A DNA stretch of 64,000 bases from Diphasiastrum complanatum (lineage: Eukaryota > Streptophyta > Lycopodiopsida > Lycopodiales > Lycopodiaceae). Shown here in pieces: positions 45,135-57,792 of this stretch. The first letter of the stretch is position 1. Every line of letters begins with the position of its first letter. The translations under genes were made by a program, and so were the position numbers. The DNA lies in the NCBI GenBank assembly GCA_029204225.1, contig CM055104.1, forward strand, positions 55,160,538-55,224,537. The letters are read 5' to 3'. Under the pieces are notes generated by a model. The model was not told where the DNA came from, ran no database searches, and saw nothing but the letters and a program-made list of their open reading frames with translations.

Positions 45135-45845
45135 TGTCAGAAATGGTGAACTCCTGCAACTTTGCCGCATCGCGAAAGTCATTGTGCCTTGACTCGAAGG
45201 TCAAACAATTTGCGAAGATCAAGTAATTCGCGAAAGTCAACGAGCTTCCAGGACAAATGAAGGATGAACGATTTGCGAATCGTAAACATGCCTTCAGGAC
45301 CGCAAAACGCAAAGCCACGCAAAACGAAAAAAAAAACGAAAGACATGAAAGGAAACGAAAGAAACGAAAGGGGATCTTTCACGTTGCCAGCTGGCAGCTC
45401 AACAAACTTGGAGTCTCAAACTTCACGCCCAGTTGAAACGGGTAGCAACGACGGAGAGAACTAATTAGTTGATTAGTGTTAACTACTCTTGTAATTCTCT
45501 GGTTAGCTATCTTGTAAACTCCACACAGTGGAGATAAAAACTATTCTTCTGGATCATAATAAATACTGTAAGATACAAAAATATACAGAGAGTGTGTGAG
45601 TCTAGAGCAAGAAAAAGAAAAACACTGAAAACAAAAGAGCTGTGCATGAAAGTCTGCCAACGAGCAGAACACAATGAAAGAGCTGAGCGTCAGGCCGCCA
45701 ACGAGCGAGACACTGATGATCTCGCTCTAAAAATCAAACTAAAAATTGATTGCTCTATTTTCATGCATCTCCTTGTCTTACGTTGTCTTTATTGCTAGAA
45801 TGGAATCTGTTCTATGATGTGTAGTCGCGTGTCTAGGTTCCTGTG
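45135..45845 (+). repeat. 3' LTR of the inserted copia fragment
   Basis: Starts TGTCAGAAATGG after the purine tract. It contains ttagttgattagtgttaact and gttagctatcttgtaaactc, text typical of copia LTRs with a transcription start nearby. The right border near 45845 is estimated from where DNA of the minus-strand copia LTR resumes. Confidence 0.5.
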
Positions 45846-45859
45846 AAGCTTCCGCGCGA

Positions 45860-46235
45860 AAGAGAATTCAAAGAAACAAAATTGTTTGTGACAACAAAAC
45901 GAAACCGTTTCGCAACACTCTTCACACGTGTGAAAGTACGGCCTGCAGCTGCCTGTGTACTGAACCTGCAACTCCAAACTCATTCAATCATCACAAAAAA
46001 TCATATGCCAATAGCATTCGTCAATCAAATCATAGACTCAAACTAGTCAAGAAGGAAAATCTCGATTTTGCTCATAATTAGATGGAAATCCCATCACATA
46101 TTTATACATGTAGGGCTCGAATTTGAGCATATTAGGGCTTCTATGTATTCATCATAACCTAATCCTAACATCTAACCTAATGATCCACTTGATCCACCCT
46201 ATTTAGGGTCAATGCCTTGAGATCCAAAAACAAGT
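45860..46235 (-). repeat. 5' LTR remnant of the minus-strand copia element
   Basis: In minus orientation it contains a TATA-like tataaatatgtg and gccgtactttcacacgtgtg, the block also seen in the LTRs at 52318-52999 and 57793-58474. It also has ggcattgaccctaaataggg, shared with the 3' LTR fragment at 40475-40728. The inserted plus-strand copia piece separates it from its own gag. Confidence 0.6.
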
Positions 46236-46734
46236 GTTTCTTGATCTCTGGATTGTTATTATGCTAATAGATATTTAGTTTCTTGTTTCTTGTCCAACTT
46301 TGTGAGCATCTTGTTTGTTTTCTAACGTTTTAGTAGATGGTTGCAAGAACCGTTTGGTTATTCACCTGTAGTGCACGAGATCTTTTGGTGAATGGTTTTC
46401 AGTTGCATGTGAATTTGTGTGCATGTATCTGGAGTGAATGAATCCTAATCATCCCACTGGCAGGCTGGGAGATGTGTCTAAATGAAGAGAAATCCTTCTG
46501 CTTGAACCGGCTTAATCCAAGAGGATATCACTTAACGAGCCAATTAACTGGAACAAGCAGAAACACCCAATTTTCAGAGACAAGAAAATCAAGAAGACCA
46601 AAAGAATCATGTTCACAGATTCTTAGTAGGAATATGTGAACATTTGGTGCCATTTCCACCAATACACAGACACACACATTCCCAAAACCAAACTATTTGT
46701 GTTTGCAAACAAGTTCTTGAAGTCTCACGCTCAC
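46236..46734. other. non-coding DNA
   Basis: No gene, LTR border or repeat structure was recognised between the copia LTR remnant and the array. Confidence 0.3.
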
Positions 46735-47885
46735 CATCTTGACCGACTCCATCACTCTGGGCTCGACCTAGTGTATGGCTCCGTTCTTGACCGAGACTTC
46801 ACGTTCCCCACCTGGCCGAGTCCCACGACTTAAATCTGGACCGAGCCGAGTCAATGGGATATTCCACGTACACTCTTGAGTGAGTCTTGACTTATCTTGA
46901 CCAAGTCTAGAGTTCCATTCTCAACCGAGTCTATCGTTAACATCTCGACCGACGCGAAAGTTCAAAACTCAACCGAGTCTTTTTGTTAACATCTCGGCCG
47001 AAGCCATAACTCAATTTTTGACTGAGTACTCTGTTCGAATCTCGACCGAGTCTCTTCGTTACGGTCTTGACTGAGCCTCATGATCAGATCTCAATCGACT
47101 CATTTTTGCTAGCAGATCTCAACTGAGCCTCAAGTTCAGATCTCAACCGACTCATTTTCATCAAGTCTCAACCGAGCGGCCAATTCAGATCTCAACCGAG
47201 TCTTTTTCTTCAGATCTCGACCGAGTCCCTCCGTTAAGATCTCGGCCAAGAATCTCATTTAGATCTCAACCAACTCATTTCCGTCAGATCTCAGCCGAGC
47301 CTCAAGTTCAAATCTCAACCGACTCATTTATATCAGATCTCAACTGAGCCTCAAGTTCAGATCTCAACCGACTCATTTCTGTCAGCAGGTCTCGATCGAG
47401 TGGCCAGTTCAGATCTCAACCGAGCCCTTTTATTCAAATATCAAAAGAGTCCCTCCGTTCAGATCTTGACCGAAAATCTCATTCAGGTTTCAACTGACTC
47501 AATTCTGTCAGATCTCGACCGAGCCTCAACCTCAGATCTCAACCAAATATTTATGTCAGATCTCGACTGACACCATACCTCAGATCTCTATCGACTCTTT
47601 GTAGTGTCACCTCAATCGAGCACATTTTTCATTACATTGCAGTCTCAATTGAGCCGAGTCAATTTGAAAGTCAACTCTATTTTTGACTAGATTCTATCAG
47701 ATCTTGACCGAGCCTCAACCTCAGATCTCAACCGAATATTTATGTCAGATCTCGACCGACACCATACCTCGGATCTCTACCGACTCTTTGTAGTGTCACC
47801 TCAACCAAGCACATTTTTCATTACATTGCAGTCTCAACTGAGCCGAGTCAATTTGAAAGTCAACTCTATTTTTGACTAGATTCTA
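46735..47885. repeat. degenerate tandem array, unit core TCTCAACCGAGTC
   Basis: More than 30 variants of (a)gatctc(a/g)accga(g/c)tc at spacings mostly of 30-36 bp, separated by short variable spacers such as atttctgtc or cctcaagttca. The last part contains a higher-order duplication: 47508-47696 and 47697-47885 are two 189-bp units differing at only a few sites. No coding content. It ends about 200 bp before the gypsy gag start at 48083, so it could be part of that element's LTR or leader, or an independent minisatellite. Confidence 0.85.
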
Positions 47886-48082
47886 CTACAATTGCCATAA
47901 CTATCAGCTAAGTCCTTTCGCACTACCACTACCTTGGAAATTGTGCCATTTGGATATATACAAATCACTATACTCTAATTAAAATACCTTGATATATTTT
48001 AAATCCAGAGTATTTAAAAAAAAAAACAAACAAGGTCCAAGAAACATAAATACCCAATCCTAAGGTACTCTAGGCTTTCAAT

Positions 48083-49180
48083 ATGGATCGTCCTTACGAT
48101 CCGAATTCCACAAAGGATTATCCACCAGAGATGGTATCTCCCTCCACAGAACAAGCTAGATACAATAGGTACTCTCGAATGAAGTCACAAGTTCATGAGC
48201 CATCCACCAACCCATTTGAGAGATGGGATCTATGAGAACTGAAGTTGCCTATGACCGACTGCAATTTCATGCTGCTGAATTCTCACACACATGAGTTCAC
48301 TTAAACAGGGCTTTTGCCAACCATGGTCCACGTACTAAAAAACGAACACCAAAGCTAGAGCTTCCTAAGTACGATGGCAATTCCGACCCCATCTCAGCAA
48401 TATCCTCCATGAAACAATCCACAGATTCATATGCAAGAGTTGCCACGACAACCCAAGCATGAACCTCAACCTCAACTGGCACTCTTAGGTCCACCTCTAA
48501 GGTGACAACCTGATGTAGGAGCACAAAAACATCGACACCATAGAGAACATGCACCAACACATCTTGTCAATCACTCCTACGATCACACCTACCATCAGGA
48601 TTCCACACCTACTTCTAGTAGTTCACAGCACTATCCTGAAGATACCTCATGCTCGTGCAAACAGGATGATTATACCACAAACCAAGAACATCCAGGACAA
48701 CTAGCCATCCAAGATGGTTATGCAATTGCCATGGGATCAATGAGCAACAGATGTTTCATCTGTGACAAAACCGGACACTTCATGGTCATGAAAAACCAAT
48801 ACCATGTTGAATGTCTAGACTGTGTTCGAAACCACAGTTTCAAAGATTGCCCAAAGCAACCTAACAAGATCCTCCCAGCACGACATATCTCATCTGAACC
48901 TATTAGAGTCCTTACTAGAGCTCAGTGTTAAAACCAACAACCACAACAGAACCTAGAAAAACCAGCGGACCATACGGAAAGCTCCTTTATAGCTTCCACT
49001 TTACCAAAAGCCCCCCCCACCAGTGGAACAAAGGTAATACAACGAATTTTAAGATGCTCCGATCCTCGAAAAAGAGCAACCCCTACAGGGACTCAAAGTA
49101 TCCTTCGAACTTCTGCAGGCTCAAATCACAATGCCCTTCCATAGCACCATGAAATCTTTCACTAGTCTCCAACATTATAT
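48083..49180 (+). pseudogene. Ty3/gypsy gag (Tat/Athila-like)
   Basis: Starts at ATG 48083 (MDRPYDPNSTKDYPPEMV, ERWDL then stop at 48236). A later segment KLELPKYDGNSDPIS is typical of gag starts. 48731-48931 is open and carries two Cys/His clusters (CFICDKTGHF and CLDCVRNHSFKDCPKQ) followed by VLTRAQC, the linker before protease. Stops and frameshifts occur throughout. Subfamily placement is inferred from the layout and the RT sequence downstream. Confidence 0.6.
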
Positions 49181-50616
49181 CCATATCAGTTTTTAGATGT
49201 CCACAATTCCAGATGAACAACGAAAACCAGATGAGATTCCAAAAATTCTTCATATTCCCAAGAATCTGATGAATATCGGTGTTGCTAAGGGGACTAGCAG
49301 CACCTTATCTATGTCCTATAAAGATTATCCAGCAGTATCCGCTATCCTTGATAGTGGATCAGGTGTCAATATGTAGGTCACTTACTGAATATCTTAGTAC
49401 GTATTGCAAGAGTCAAATTTAACATCGATTGTGTCATTCTCAATCTACCAGATGATGCAAATACGTATAAACTCCTTCTTGGCACACCCTGGCTACAAAT
49501 GGCAAGCGTTGTCCAAAATTGGAAGCGTAGCAAAATAACCTTCGGCAACAATGAAAAACAAATCATTGTTGATTCGTCTGGCCACGTAAAAGCCTGCCAA
49601 GGTTTATGATGGTTGGTCATCTACAACATATGGCAAATCTAATAGTGTTCCAATCCAACCGAAAGGACACTATACAAGATCAACTGATATTATAAATTGG
49701 GGTCAAGCACTAGCCATTGTGGATTGTGTTGATTCCAACAGATGTCGAATAGAAATCGTCGCAGAAGAAGCATATATTCTACCATCTTCTATGGACATCA
49801 AGACGCCTATCATCCCACTAATGATGATAGACCCAATTCCAATAGCTTGGTGCCCAGGAGAACATAGTATCTTTGCCGCCCATGTTTTGGAAGACGGTAT
49901 TCTTTCGATGGATGATGACGAAATGATTGACGAACATGTGCTTCTATATCTAGATCAAAATCGTTATCCCCCAAAATCCATTCCCAAGGAAATTAAGTCG
50001 CCAGGGCCTCTGGCTCATGTGCAGCTAACATCCAAAGAACCTGACACAGTGGCCTATCAGCCCAAACTACCCAAGGTCTACAAATGGGACATGTATCCAG
50101 ATGAAGTTTGGGATAGAATAGACGAAGAATTGATTCAAGAGGCAACCACACCACCTCCTCAACAAACAAGAAAACCTCGGTTACAAAAAAACAAAGTCAT
50201 CGACACAAAACTAACTGAGAGACAAAAACAGATGCGCGAGAAGCTTAAGCGACCAATCAAGCTGTTGTCTGAACATCCAAAGACAAACCCTTCGATCAAG
50301 CTTCCACATCGGATAGCACATCCACGCAGATAATTTCCAAAGTTCCAGAGAATTTTGTGGAACCTCAATTTGATCTACAAAGCAAGTTCAAGGACTTCAC
50401 ACTTGATGATGTAGTCATCCAGTTACCAGAACCACAAAGGGAACCTACACAAGTTTCCCAATCATTTGAAGGACCAGCCAAGACCGTAGAACTAAATCTT
50501 AAAGATCTTGATGAGGACGTGGATCGTATAGTTCATGTCGGCACCCACCTAACGCCAAGTCAACTTCTTGATCTGGAAACTTTACTCCGCAAACACAAAA
50601 ATGTATTTGCTTGAAA
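49181..50616 (+). pseudogene. gypsy protease and protease-RT linker
   Basis: The protease motif AILDSGSGVNM is followed immediately by a stop at about 49374; in another frame come FNIDCVILNLPDDANTYKLL and LGTPWLQMASVV, the second half of the protease. 49719-50333 is open (204 codons; DIKTPIIPLMMIDPIPIAWC, PKVYKWDMYPDEVWDRIDEE) and represents the acidic linker. After a frame change 50357-50614 continues (LKDLDEDVDRIVHVGTHLTP, LETLLRKHKNVFA) to a stop where Trp is usual before RT. Confidence 0.65.
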
Positions 50617-51680
50617 TTATACTGAAATGAAGGGGGTCCCTCCTGAAGTAGCGGTTTGTACTATACCATTAGAAGACAACGCTAAGCCTATTCGGGCTAA
50701 GCCCTACAGATGTAGCCCTCTTTATCGCGAGCAGATCGATGAAGATATTAATAAATTGCTGGATGTTGGCTTCATCTACGAAGTCCAACATATTGATTGG
50801 GTATCGCCAATTGTGGTAGTACCCAAGAAAAACGACAAGCTTCGTATCTGCGTTGATCTCAAAAACCTTAACGCGATTACAAAGAAAGACCATTTTTCCT
50901 TACCTTTAACTACGCAGATCCTTGAGGAAATGGTAGGAGCTGAAGCTTTCAGCTTCTTAGATAGGTTTAGTGGCTTTTTTTTGGTCCAAATTGCTCCATA
51001 ATATAGATACAAAACCGCGTTTGCCACGAAAAACGACATTTATGCTTATAATGTCATGCCTTTTAGCTTATGCAATGCCCCTTTCACGTTCCAACGCGTC
51101 ATGCAAATGGCGTTTCAAGATTTGTTACATCAAATTGTCAAGATTTATCTCGATGATTTGGGTGTACATTCTTCTGTAGACAAGCACCTTGAAGCCCTTG
51201 AGAAGATATTCATTCACTGTCATAGGTTTGGAATCTCATTAAACCCTGAGAAATGTCAAATCTGGGTAACCCATGGAGTTTTCCTTGGACGCATCATTTC
51301 AAAGGATGGTATTTCTACAGATCCTTCAAAGATCAAGGTTATAGTTGAGATGCCTCTACCCACAACAGTGAAGGAAGTTTACGTCTTCCTAGGCCACAGT
51401 AACTATTACTGCATCTTCATAATCGACTACGCCGGTAAGGTGAGACTCGTTTATTTAGTTGTGGTAGATCCTAGATGAACCGAGGAACGTATAAAAGCTT
51501 TTTAGGAGTTGAAAACAACACTTACTACTACACCCATACTTCGTTCCCCAGATTACACGAAGAATTCCATGTGCCTGCTAACAAAGTTTGTTCAATGACT
51601 TTGATGGTCAAAAGGAAAATCAAGAGGTTAATCTCAAAGGGCTTCAACAACACAAAAGGAAAGGTGGCAATTTGGAGCTA
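50617..51680 (+). pseudogene. gypsy reverse transcriptase, truncated after the start of RNase H
   Basis: RT blocks in order: IRAKPYRCSPLYREQIDEDI, WVSPIVVVPKKNDKLRICVD, FSFLDRFSGFFLVQIAP then a stop at 50999-51001, YAYNVMPFSLCNAPFTFQRV, and the catalytic box IYLDDLGVHS at 51149-51178. The thumb follows (FLGRIISKDGISTDPSKIKV), ending in a stop at 51478, and then a few codons of RNase H (PILRSPDYT in a shifted frame). The Asp pair is present. Integrase and 3' LTR are absent; the DNA beyond 51680 is unrelated. Confidence 0.75.
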
Positions 51681-51962
51681 GTCAAGAGCAAGGAAGGTTA
51701 TTTGGCAAAGATGTTATGGATATGTTTTTGCAGGTGTTTGAAAACTCAAGTAAGGTCAAAGGAATAGCAAGAAAGTGTTGTTCAAGTTTACTTTACTGTG
51801 AGTACAATAAGTTGCAAATCGAAGCCGCGTATTCTAAGCTATTTGTGAGCGGCTAAAATGAGAGTCTGAATTAAGCGCAATGCTGATAAGCAGTAAGCGC
51901 AGTAGCAATCTCTAAACAACTCTAAAAAGTGAGTAATGCTCAGGAGTGTTCAAGCTCGCACG

Positions 51963-52102
<140 letters not shown>

Positions 52103-52317
52103 AACTATTCAATAAATTGTACATACATTGTACATTAAGCAATTGATCAAGCATAAATGTAGAGCACAAAGGTGCCATGGGTTTGAGCCAAGCAAACAAA
52201 CAATTTTACATAGATGCAAAGGCCATGAATCTTGGATGTCGACCGCTAATTTGCTACCACATGGAGACTACCACATGTAGCTACTATCAACCGTATAAAT
52301 ATACGGTTGCACACAAT

Positions 52318-52999
52318 TGTTAAAAATTCACAATTCTAGCTTGACTAGTTTTGGTCATATGACTTGTAAATAGTTAGATGGTCATGATGTGGCTTGTCAC
52401 ACGTGCCAAATAGCATAGGATTCCATTCATAAGGATGTTCTCAAGTAGACCTAAGTGTTAGAACCTTTGGAATGAGTCCAAATTATGCTTAGATACAAGG
52501 GAGAAAAAATAGGAGCTATTTTTGGTAATTTTTGCATTGTTGAGGGATATCCAAGATTCCAACCCTAACTTGGTAGGGATGAAAGATCCACCAAAATTAG
52601 CATTAGGGATAGGTTTAGGGCTACTCATACCTGCCCAAAACCGTGATGGATCATGTATATATAGGTGATGATATCTCACCAAAATCAATCAAGCAATTTC
52701 ATGTTTTTTCTCTCATAATGGTGCAATTGCTCTCTATGTTCATAATTGTTTGAGTACTTGTGATTACTAATGATTATAGGATTGAATGTAGGTCTGGTGT
52801 ACAGTACTCAGACTGTGGGAGGCCGTACTTTCACACGTGTGAAGCCTTCTTCAAGGATTTGGGCCATTTAGTGAGGTTCAAGCATAGGTTTTTGATGGAT
52901 TTTGATGGTTCAACTTGTGCTAATCTTATGAAATCATAATCTATTGTTTTCCTCATCATTTCAAGTGTTTCAGGATCCTTATTTGCTGTAATTTTTACA
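52318..52999 (+). repeat. 5' LTR of the complete copia element
   Basis: Starts TGTTAAAAATTCAC and ends GTAATTTTTACA. The likely TATA box is tatatata at 52666-52673. A 14-bp perfect palindrome ttcacacgtgtgaa with a CACGTG core is at 52830-52843. An open frame on the minus strand (52458-52688) is repeated in the other LTR only because the LTRs are identical. Confidence 0.93.
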
Positions 53000-53012
53000 T
53001 GGTATCAGAGCC
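53000..53012 (+). promoter_or_regulatory. primer-binding site, tRNA-iMet type
   Basis: tggtatcagagcc immediately after the LTR end; complementary to the 3' end of plant initiator tRNA-Met. Confidence 0.95.
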
Positions 53013-53810
53013 TAAAGGCTGAAATGAGCTAAATCCTTGGTTTTCATTCAATTTGATCACAATTTTTGATCTAAATCTTGTGTAGATTGGATCTTAGCAT
53101 CTAGTATTGATTCTAGAACTCAAAGTGAGTCAAATACATTGGAGATTGGTGTTGTGTGACTTCATTTTCAGGTGTTTAGGTGTCTAAAACCAGAGGCAAA
53201 GTTGAATTCAATTCACATTACCAAGATAGCAAGTTTTGCTTGCTCCAAGCATTGATTTCTAAGCGAGTTTTGGAGGTGATTTCATAGAGAAGGCTTTCTA
53301 GCATTCAAGGAGAGGGAAGATCAAAGTTTTGGGGACTCTTCAAGGCTGTTCTAAGGTGTAGTAGGCACCTCCTAAAGTGATTTAGGTTCAGTCCAACCAT
53401 TGCTTGACTTATGCACCAAATTAGATCAATTTTTCAGTAATTTTGATCATTTTTTGCTTGTGATTGGATAGTAGATTGTGTTGCATCCTCATTAAGTTCC
53501 ATTTAGATCTTTTACAAGTGATTTTGGAAGTATATTAGGTTTCTGAAACTCACTCTTGATCAGATCATTTGGAAGCTTTAATGTTCTTTATAGAAAGAGG
53601 GGCAATTCTACTAGTATTGTCTACTTCAATCAAGCAAGTGCATTGTTTCTAGTATTCTATGATTTGATTTTGTTAGAGATCATTCTTAGATCTTTATAGG
53701 AAGTCTATTACTGATCTTTTCAGGTCCCTAAGAAGTGGGATAAGGTAGACCTTCAATCAAATCAATAGAAGTAACCTTCATTTGTGTCAAGTCCTTGATT
53801 AGGAGACTAG

Positions 53811-56800
53811 ATGGCATCTATAAATGCATATCTTTTGGATACTAATGAAAGGCTCAACAAAACTAACTATTCCATATGGAAAGTTAGAATGGAATCTATC
53901 ATGATCATGCAAGATCTGATGGAAATTGTAAATGGTAAGGAGGGTGAACCTATTCATCCTCAAGAAAAAGCCAAATACATCAAGAGGTGCAATGTTGCAC
54001 TACATTGCATAAAAATGAATGTTGCAAATGAACTCTTAAGAGAGGTAGGAGATTGCACTTCAGCTCAAGATGCTTGGGAGACTTTGCAAAAGGTCTATGA
54101 ATCCAAGAACCAAACTAGAATGTTAGCTTTGAAGAATCAAATCTATAGAAGCTATCAAAAGAAAGGAGAGAGTGCACATACTTTTGTCCTAAGAGTAAAG
54201 GAATTGAACAAAGAGCTAGCCTTTATAGGTGACCCTATCAAGGATGAAGAGCTTGTTCAACTCATATTGAATGGACTAAGCTTTGAATTTGACAATTTGG
54301 TTCAGGGATATGCAATTATGGGTAAGCTACCCATACTTGAAGAACTCCAAGGCACACTCATGGCCGAGGAATCAAGAAGGAGCCAAATGCAAGAGAGGAT
54401 GGATAGGCTTTCCATCCAAGGTGGAGATGACCAAGCTCTCTTCACCAAAGGCAAAGGCAAGTCCAAAGGCAAAGGATCAACATTCAAGAAGTCTACAAAG
54501 ATTGAGGATCAAGAAGGACCCCCAAAGGCATCTCCATCAACCACCAAAGTCAAGAAGGACAAATCAAAGGTGAAGTGCTACTATTGTAGCAAGATGGGGC
54601 ATTATGCCTCGGAATGCTTCAAGAGGAAGCAAGATCAAAGCCAAGCCAACATGAGCAAAGAGGAGGAGGAGGAGAGTTCACATGAGGACTCTCTCATGAT
54701 GTCCATATTTTCTTCAACAAGCTTCAAAGGAGAAGATCCTTGGTGGATTGACTCGGGTGCTAGTTCACACATGACTAATAAAAGGGAGTTTTTCTCTTCT
54801 CTCTTATCTTATGATGGACCTATAAAGTCTATCTATACAGCAAATGATGAAGCTTGTAAGATTGAAGGAGTTGGTAGCATTCCCCTTTGCTTAGGATCTT
54901 CCAAAAAGATCAACATAGAAGGTGTTTTGTACATTCCTACAATAACAAAGAATCTACTAAGTGTTGGCCAAATGGTAGACAATGGTTTCAATGTTGACTT
55001 TGCTTCAAATGAATGTTTCATCAAGAAGAAGGGTAAGATAGTGGCTAAGGGCACTAGACTTGGCAAACTATATAAGCTGGATGCATTTGTGGATACTAAT
55101 GTTGTCATGTTGGCCGAGAAGAGCAAGATATCTACCTTTACTTTATGGCACAAAAGACTTGGACATGTCAACTCGGGTTCCATGGAGGCTATGATCAAGG
55201 AGGAGTATGCTTTAGGCCTACCAAGGTCTATTGGGAAGGAAGACAAGGTTTGTGAAGCTTGTGCCTTATCCAAGGCACATAAGAAGGTGTTTTCTAACTC
55301 CATCACAAATTCATCTCATCCTCTTGAACTCATACACTCGGATGTGCACATTGCTAGCACCAAATCTAATGGAGGTTCATCCATGTTTTTAACCTTCATT
55401 GATGACTACTCAAGATATTGTTGGGTGTTCTTACTTTCCTTCAAGTCTCAAGTATTTGATACTTTTGTAAAGTTCAAGTTGTTTGTGGAAAAGCATCATA
55501 ATCATAGCATCAAGATTCTTAGAAGTGACAATGGTGGAGAATTCATCTCCAATGAGTTCAAGGCCTTTTGTGAGGAGGAAGGGATCAAGAAAGAGACTTC
55601 TTGTCCTTACACTCCTCAACAAAATGGAGTTCTGAAAGAAGGAATAAAACATTATGTGAATGTTTTAAGGCTTTAAGATTAGATGCTTGTTTGCCCAAAT
55701 CCTTTTGGGGTGAGTCTCTTGTATGTGCAAACTACTTGATGAATAGGGTGTCTTGCAAAGCAATTGAAGGCAAAACTCCTTATGAGATGTTGTATGGAAA
55801 GAAACCCAATCTTAATCACTTGAAAGTTTTTGGGTGTATATGTTATGTGCATGTGCCATTGGAAACAAGAACCAAGGAGGATCCATCTTCCACAAGAGGG
55901 ATCATGCTTGGATATGCAAGCTCAAGCAAGGGCTACAAAGTCTATCTCCCATCCTTGAACAAATTTGTTGTTTCAAGGGATGTCATCTTTGATGAACATC
56001 GTATGCATATGCTTGAAGAAGGCTCAAGTGCTCCAACAATCAAGAAGAAGATGGCCGAGGAGCAAGATCTTGGTTTTGAGGAGGAGCTCATGGAGGAGCA
56101 AGCACCAAACCCACCTATCACACCAAGGAGATCTTCAAGGGCAAAAGTGGAGCCATCAAGGCTCACATATCAAGGCAAAGGACAGCAAGTTGAGGGTATC
56201 TCATCCACTTCTTATGCTTTATCTAGTTTTGAAGAACCGTCTAATGTTGAAGATGCATTGAACTCCAAAGAATGGTATAAAGCTATGTTGGATGAGTATG
56301 ATGCCTTGATTGAGAATGAAACTTGGTTGCTTGTTGAGAGACCTCAAAGGAATGTAATAGGATGCAAGTGGGTCTTAAAGCTTAAGTTGAATGCAAATGG
56401 GAGTGTTAATAAACATAAAGCAAGATTAGTTGCAAAAGGTTATGCTCAAGAGAGAGGGATAGACTATGAGGAAACTTTTGCACCCGTGGCCAAGATGGTC
56501 ACAATAAGACTAATCATTGCACTTGCATCACATTTTGGATGGATTCTATGTCAAATGGATGTCTCTAATGCTTTCTTGAATGGTTTTTTGGAAGAGGATA
56601 TCTATATGGAGCAGCCACAAGGGTTCATCAAGCATGGAATGGAGAACAAAGTATGCCATCTCCAAAGAAGCATCTATGGCTTGAAGCAAGCCTCGAGATC
56701 TTGGAATTCAAGACTACATTGCTATCTTATTTCACTTTCTTTTGTTCAAAGTGAATATGATCCCACTCTTTACATTAAGTTTGATGATGTTGGTATTGTA

Positions 56801-57778
56801 CTTTTACTCATTTATGTAGATGACATCATCATTAGTGGAAATAGTGTTGATGGTATTGAAAAAATCAAGATAGATCTATCCTTAGAGTTCAAGATGGTAG
56901 ATCTAGGGTGTCTTCACTTCATCTTAGGCATAGAAGTACTTAGAGGGTCTAATTTTATCTTTATAAGTCAAGTAAACTATGCTCAAAGTCTTTTGAAGAA
57001 GTTTAAGATGGAAGTATGCAAAAGTGTTGACACACCAATGGAGCAAGATGTAAAAGTGCCAAATGAAGATGATGAAAGATCCTTCATGGACATCACTTTG
57101 TTTAGGCAACTTATAGGTTCCTTAATGTGGATCACTATAACTAGACCAGATCTTAGCTTTAGTGTATGTAGGTTGAGCCAATCCATGCAAAAGCCATTGA
57201 ATATCCATTGGAAAAAGGCTAAGAGGATTCTAAGATACATCTCGGGTACATTGGATTTTGGGATTGTATATAGAGGAGATGTGATTAACCTTCATGCATT
57301 TAGTGATTCAGATTTTGCAGGGGACAAGAGGGATAGGAAATCAACAAGTGCCTATTCAACTTTCATAGGAGAAGGTGTGGTTTCATGGCTTTCAAAAAAG
57401 CAAGAAACTATATCTCTATCTTCAACCGAGGCCGAGTACAAAGCTTTGACAACCACTACAAAGGAGGTACTTTGGATCAAGAGATTATTGGTGGAACTAA
57501 AGATCATGGATTCAGAGGAGGCACCAATCATCTACAATGACAATATATCAGCCCAACACCTTGCATCTAACCCAATCTTCCATGCAAGATCTAAGCACAT
57601 TGAGATATGCCATCACTTTGTGAGAGAAATGGTGCAAGCCAAGGAGATTGCTTTGGAGCATGTTCCAAGCAATGAATGTGTAGCTGATCTACTTACTAAA
57701 CCACTTCAAAAGACACCTTTTATGAAGTTCAGATCATCACTTGGAGTGATTAGTAAAGCAATGATTGAACCAAGCTAG
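53811..57778 (+). CDS. copia gag-pol polyprotein with one frameshift in integrase
   Basis: Frame one runs from the ATG at 53811 (MASINAYLLDTNERLNKTNY) to a stop at 55674-55676. Frame two carries on to the stop at 57776-57778. Domains: gag (residues 1-210), Lys-rich linker, knuckle CYYCSKMGHYASEC at about 255, protease WWIDSGASSHM at about 310, and HHCC region (LWHKRLGHVN, CEACALSKAHKKVF) at about 445-490. The integrase core has HSDVH, IDDYSRYCWVF and LRSDNGGEF. Near 55632 one base is missing relative to the related element at 40741-44690, exactly at the catalytic-Glu motif. RT has HKARLVAKGYAQERGIDYEE, QMDVSNAFLNGFLEE and LIYVDDIIISG. RNase H has [30 protein letters not shown] and DLLTKPL. 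Gag, protease and RT look functional; integrase would be cut short and RT not translated without a frame change. Confidence 0.93.
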
Positions 57779-57792
57779 ATAGTGAGGAGGAG

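Noticed and set aside
46735-47885. Array considered as a CRISPR-like repeat/spacer structure
   Set aside because: Units and spacers are both degenerate and of variable length, and the genome is clearly a plant nucleus.
48297-48560. Minus-strand frame rich in Val
   Set aside because: Shadow of the plus-strand gypsy gag remnant.
52458-52688. Minus-strand 76-codon frame present twice (also 57933-58163)
   Set aside because: Duplicated only because it lies in identical LTRs; no domain, wrong strand for the element.
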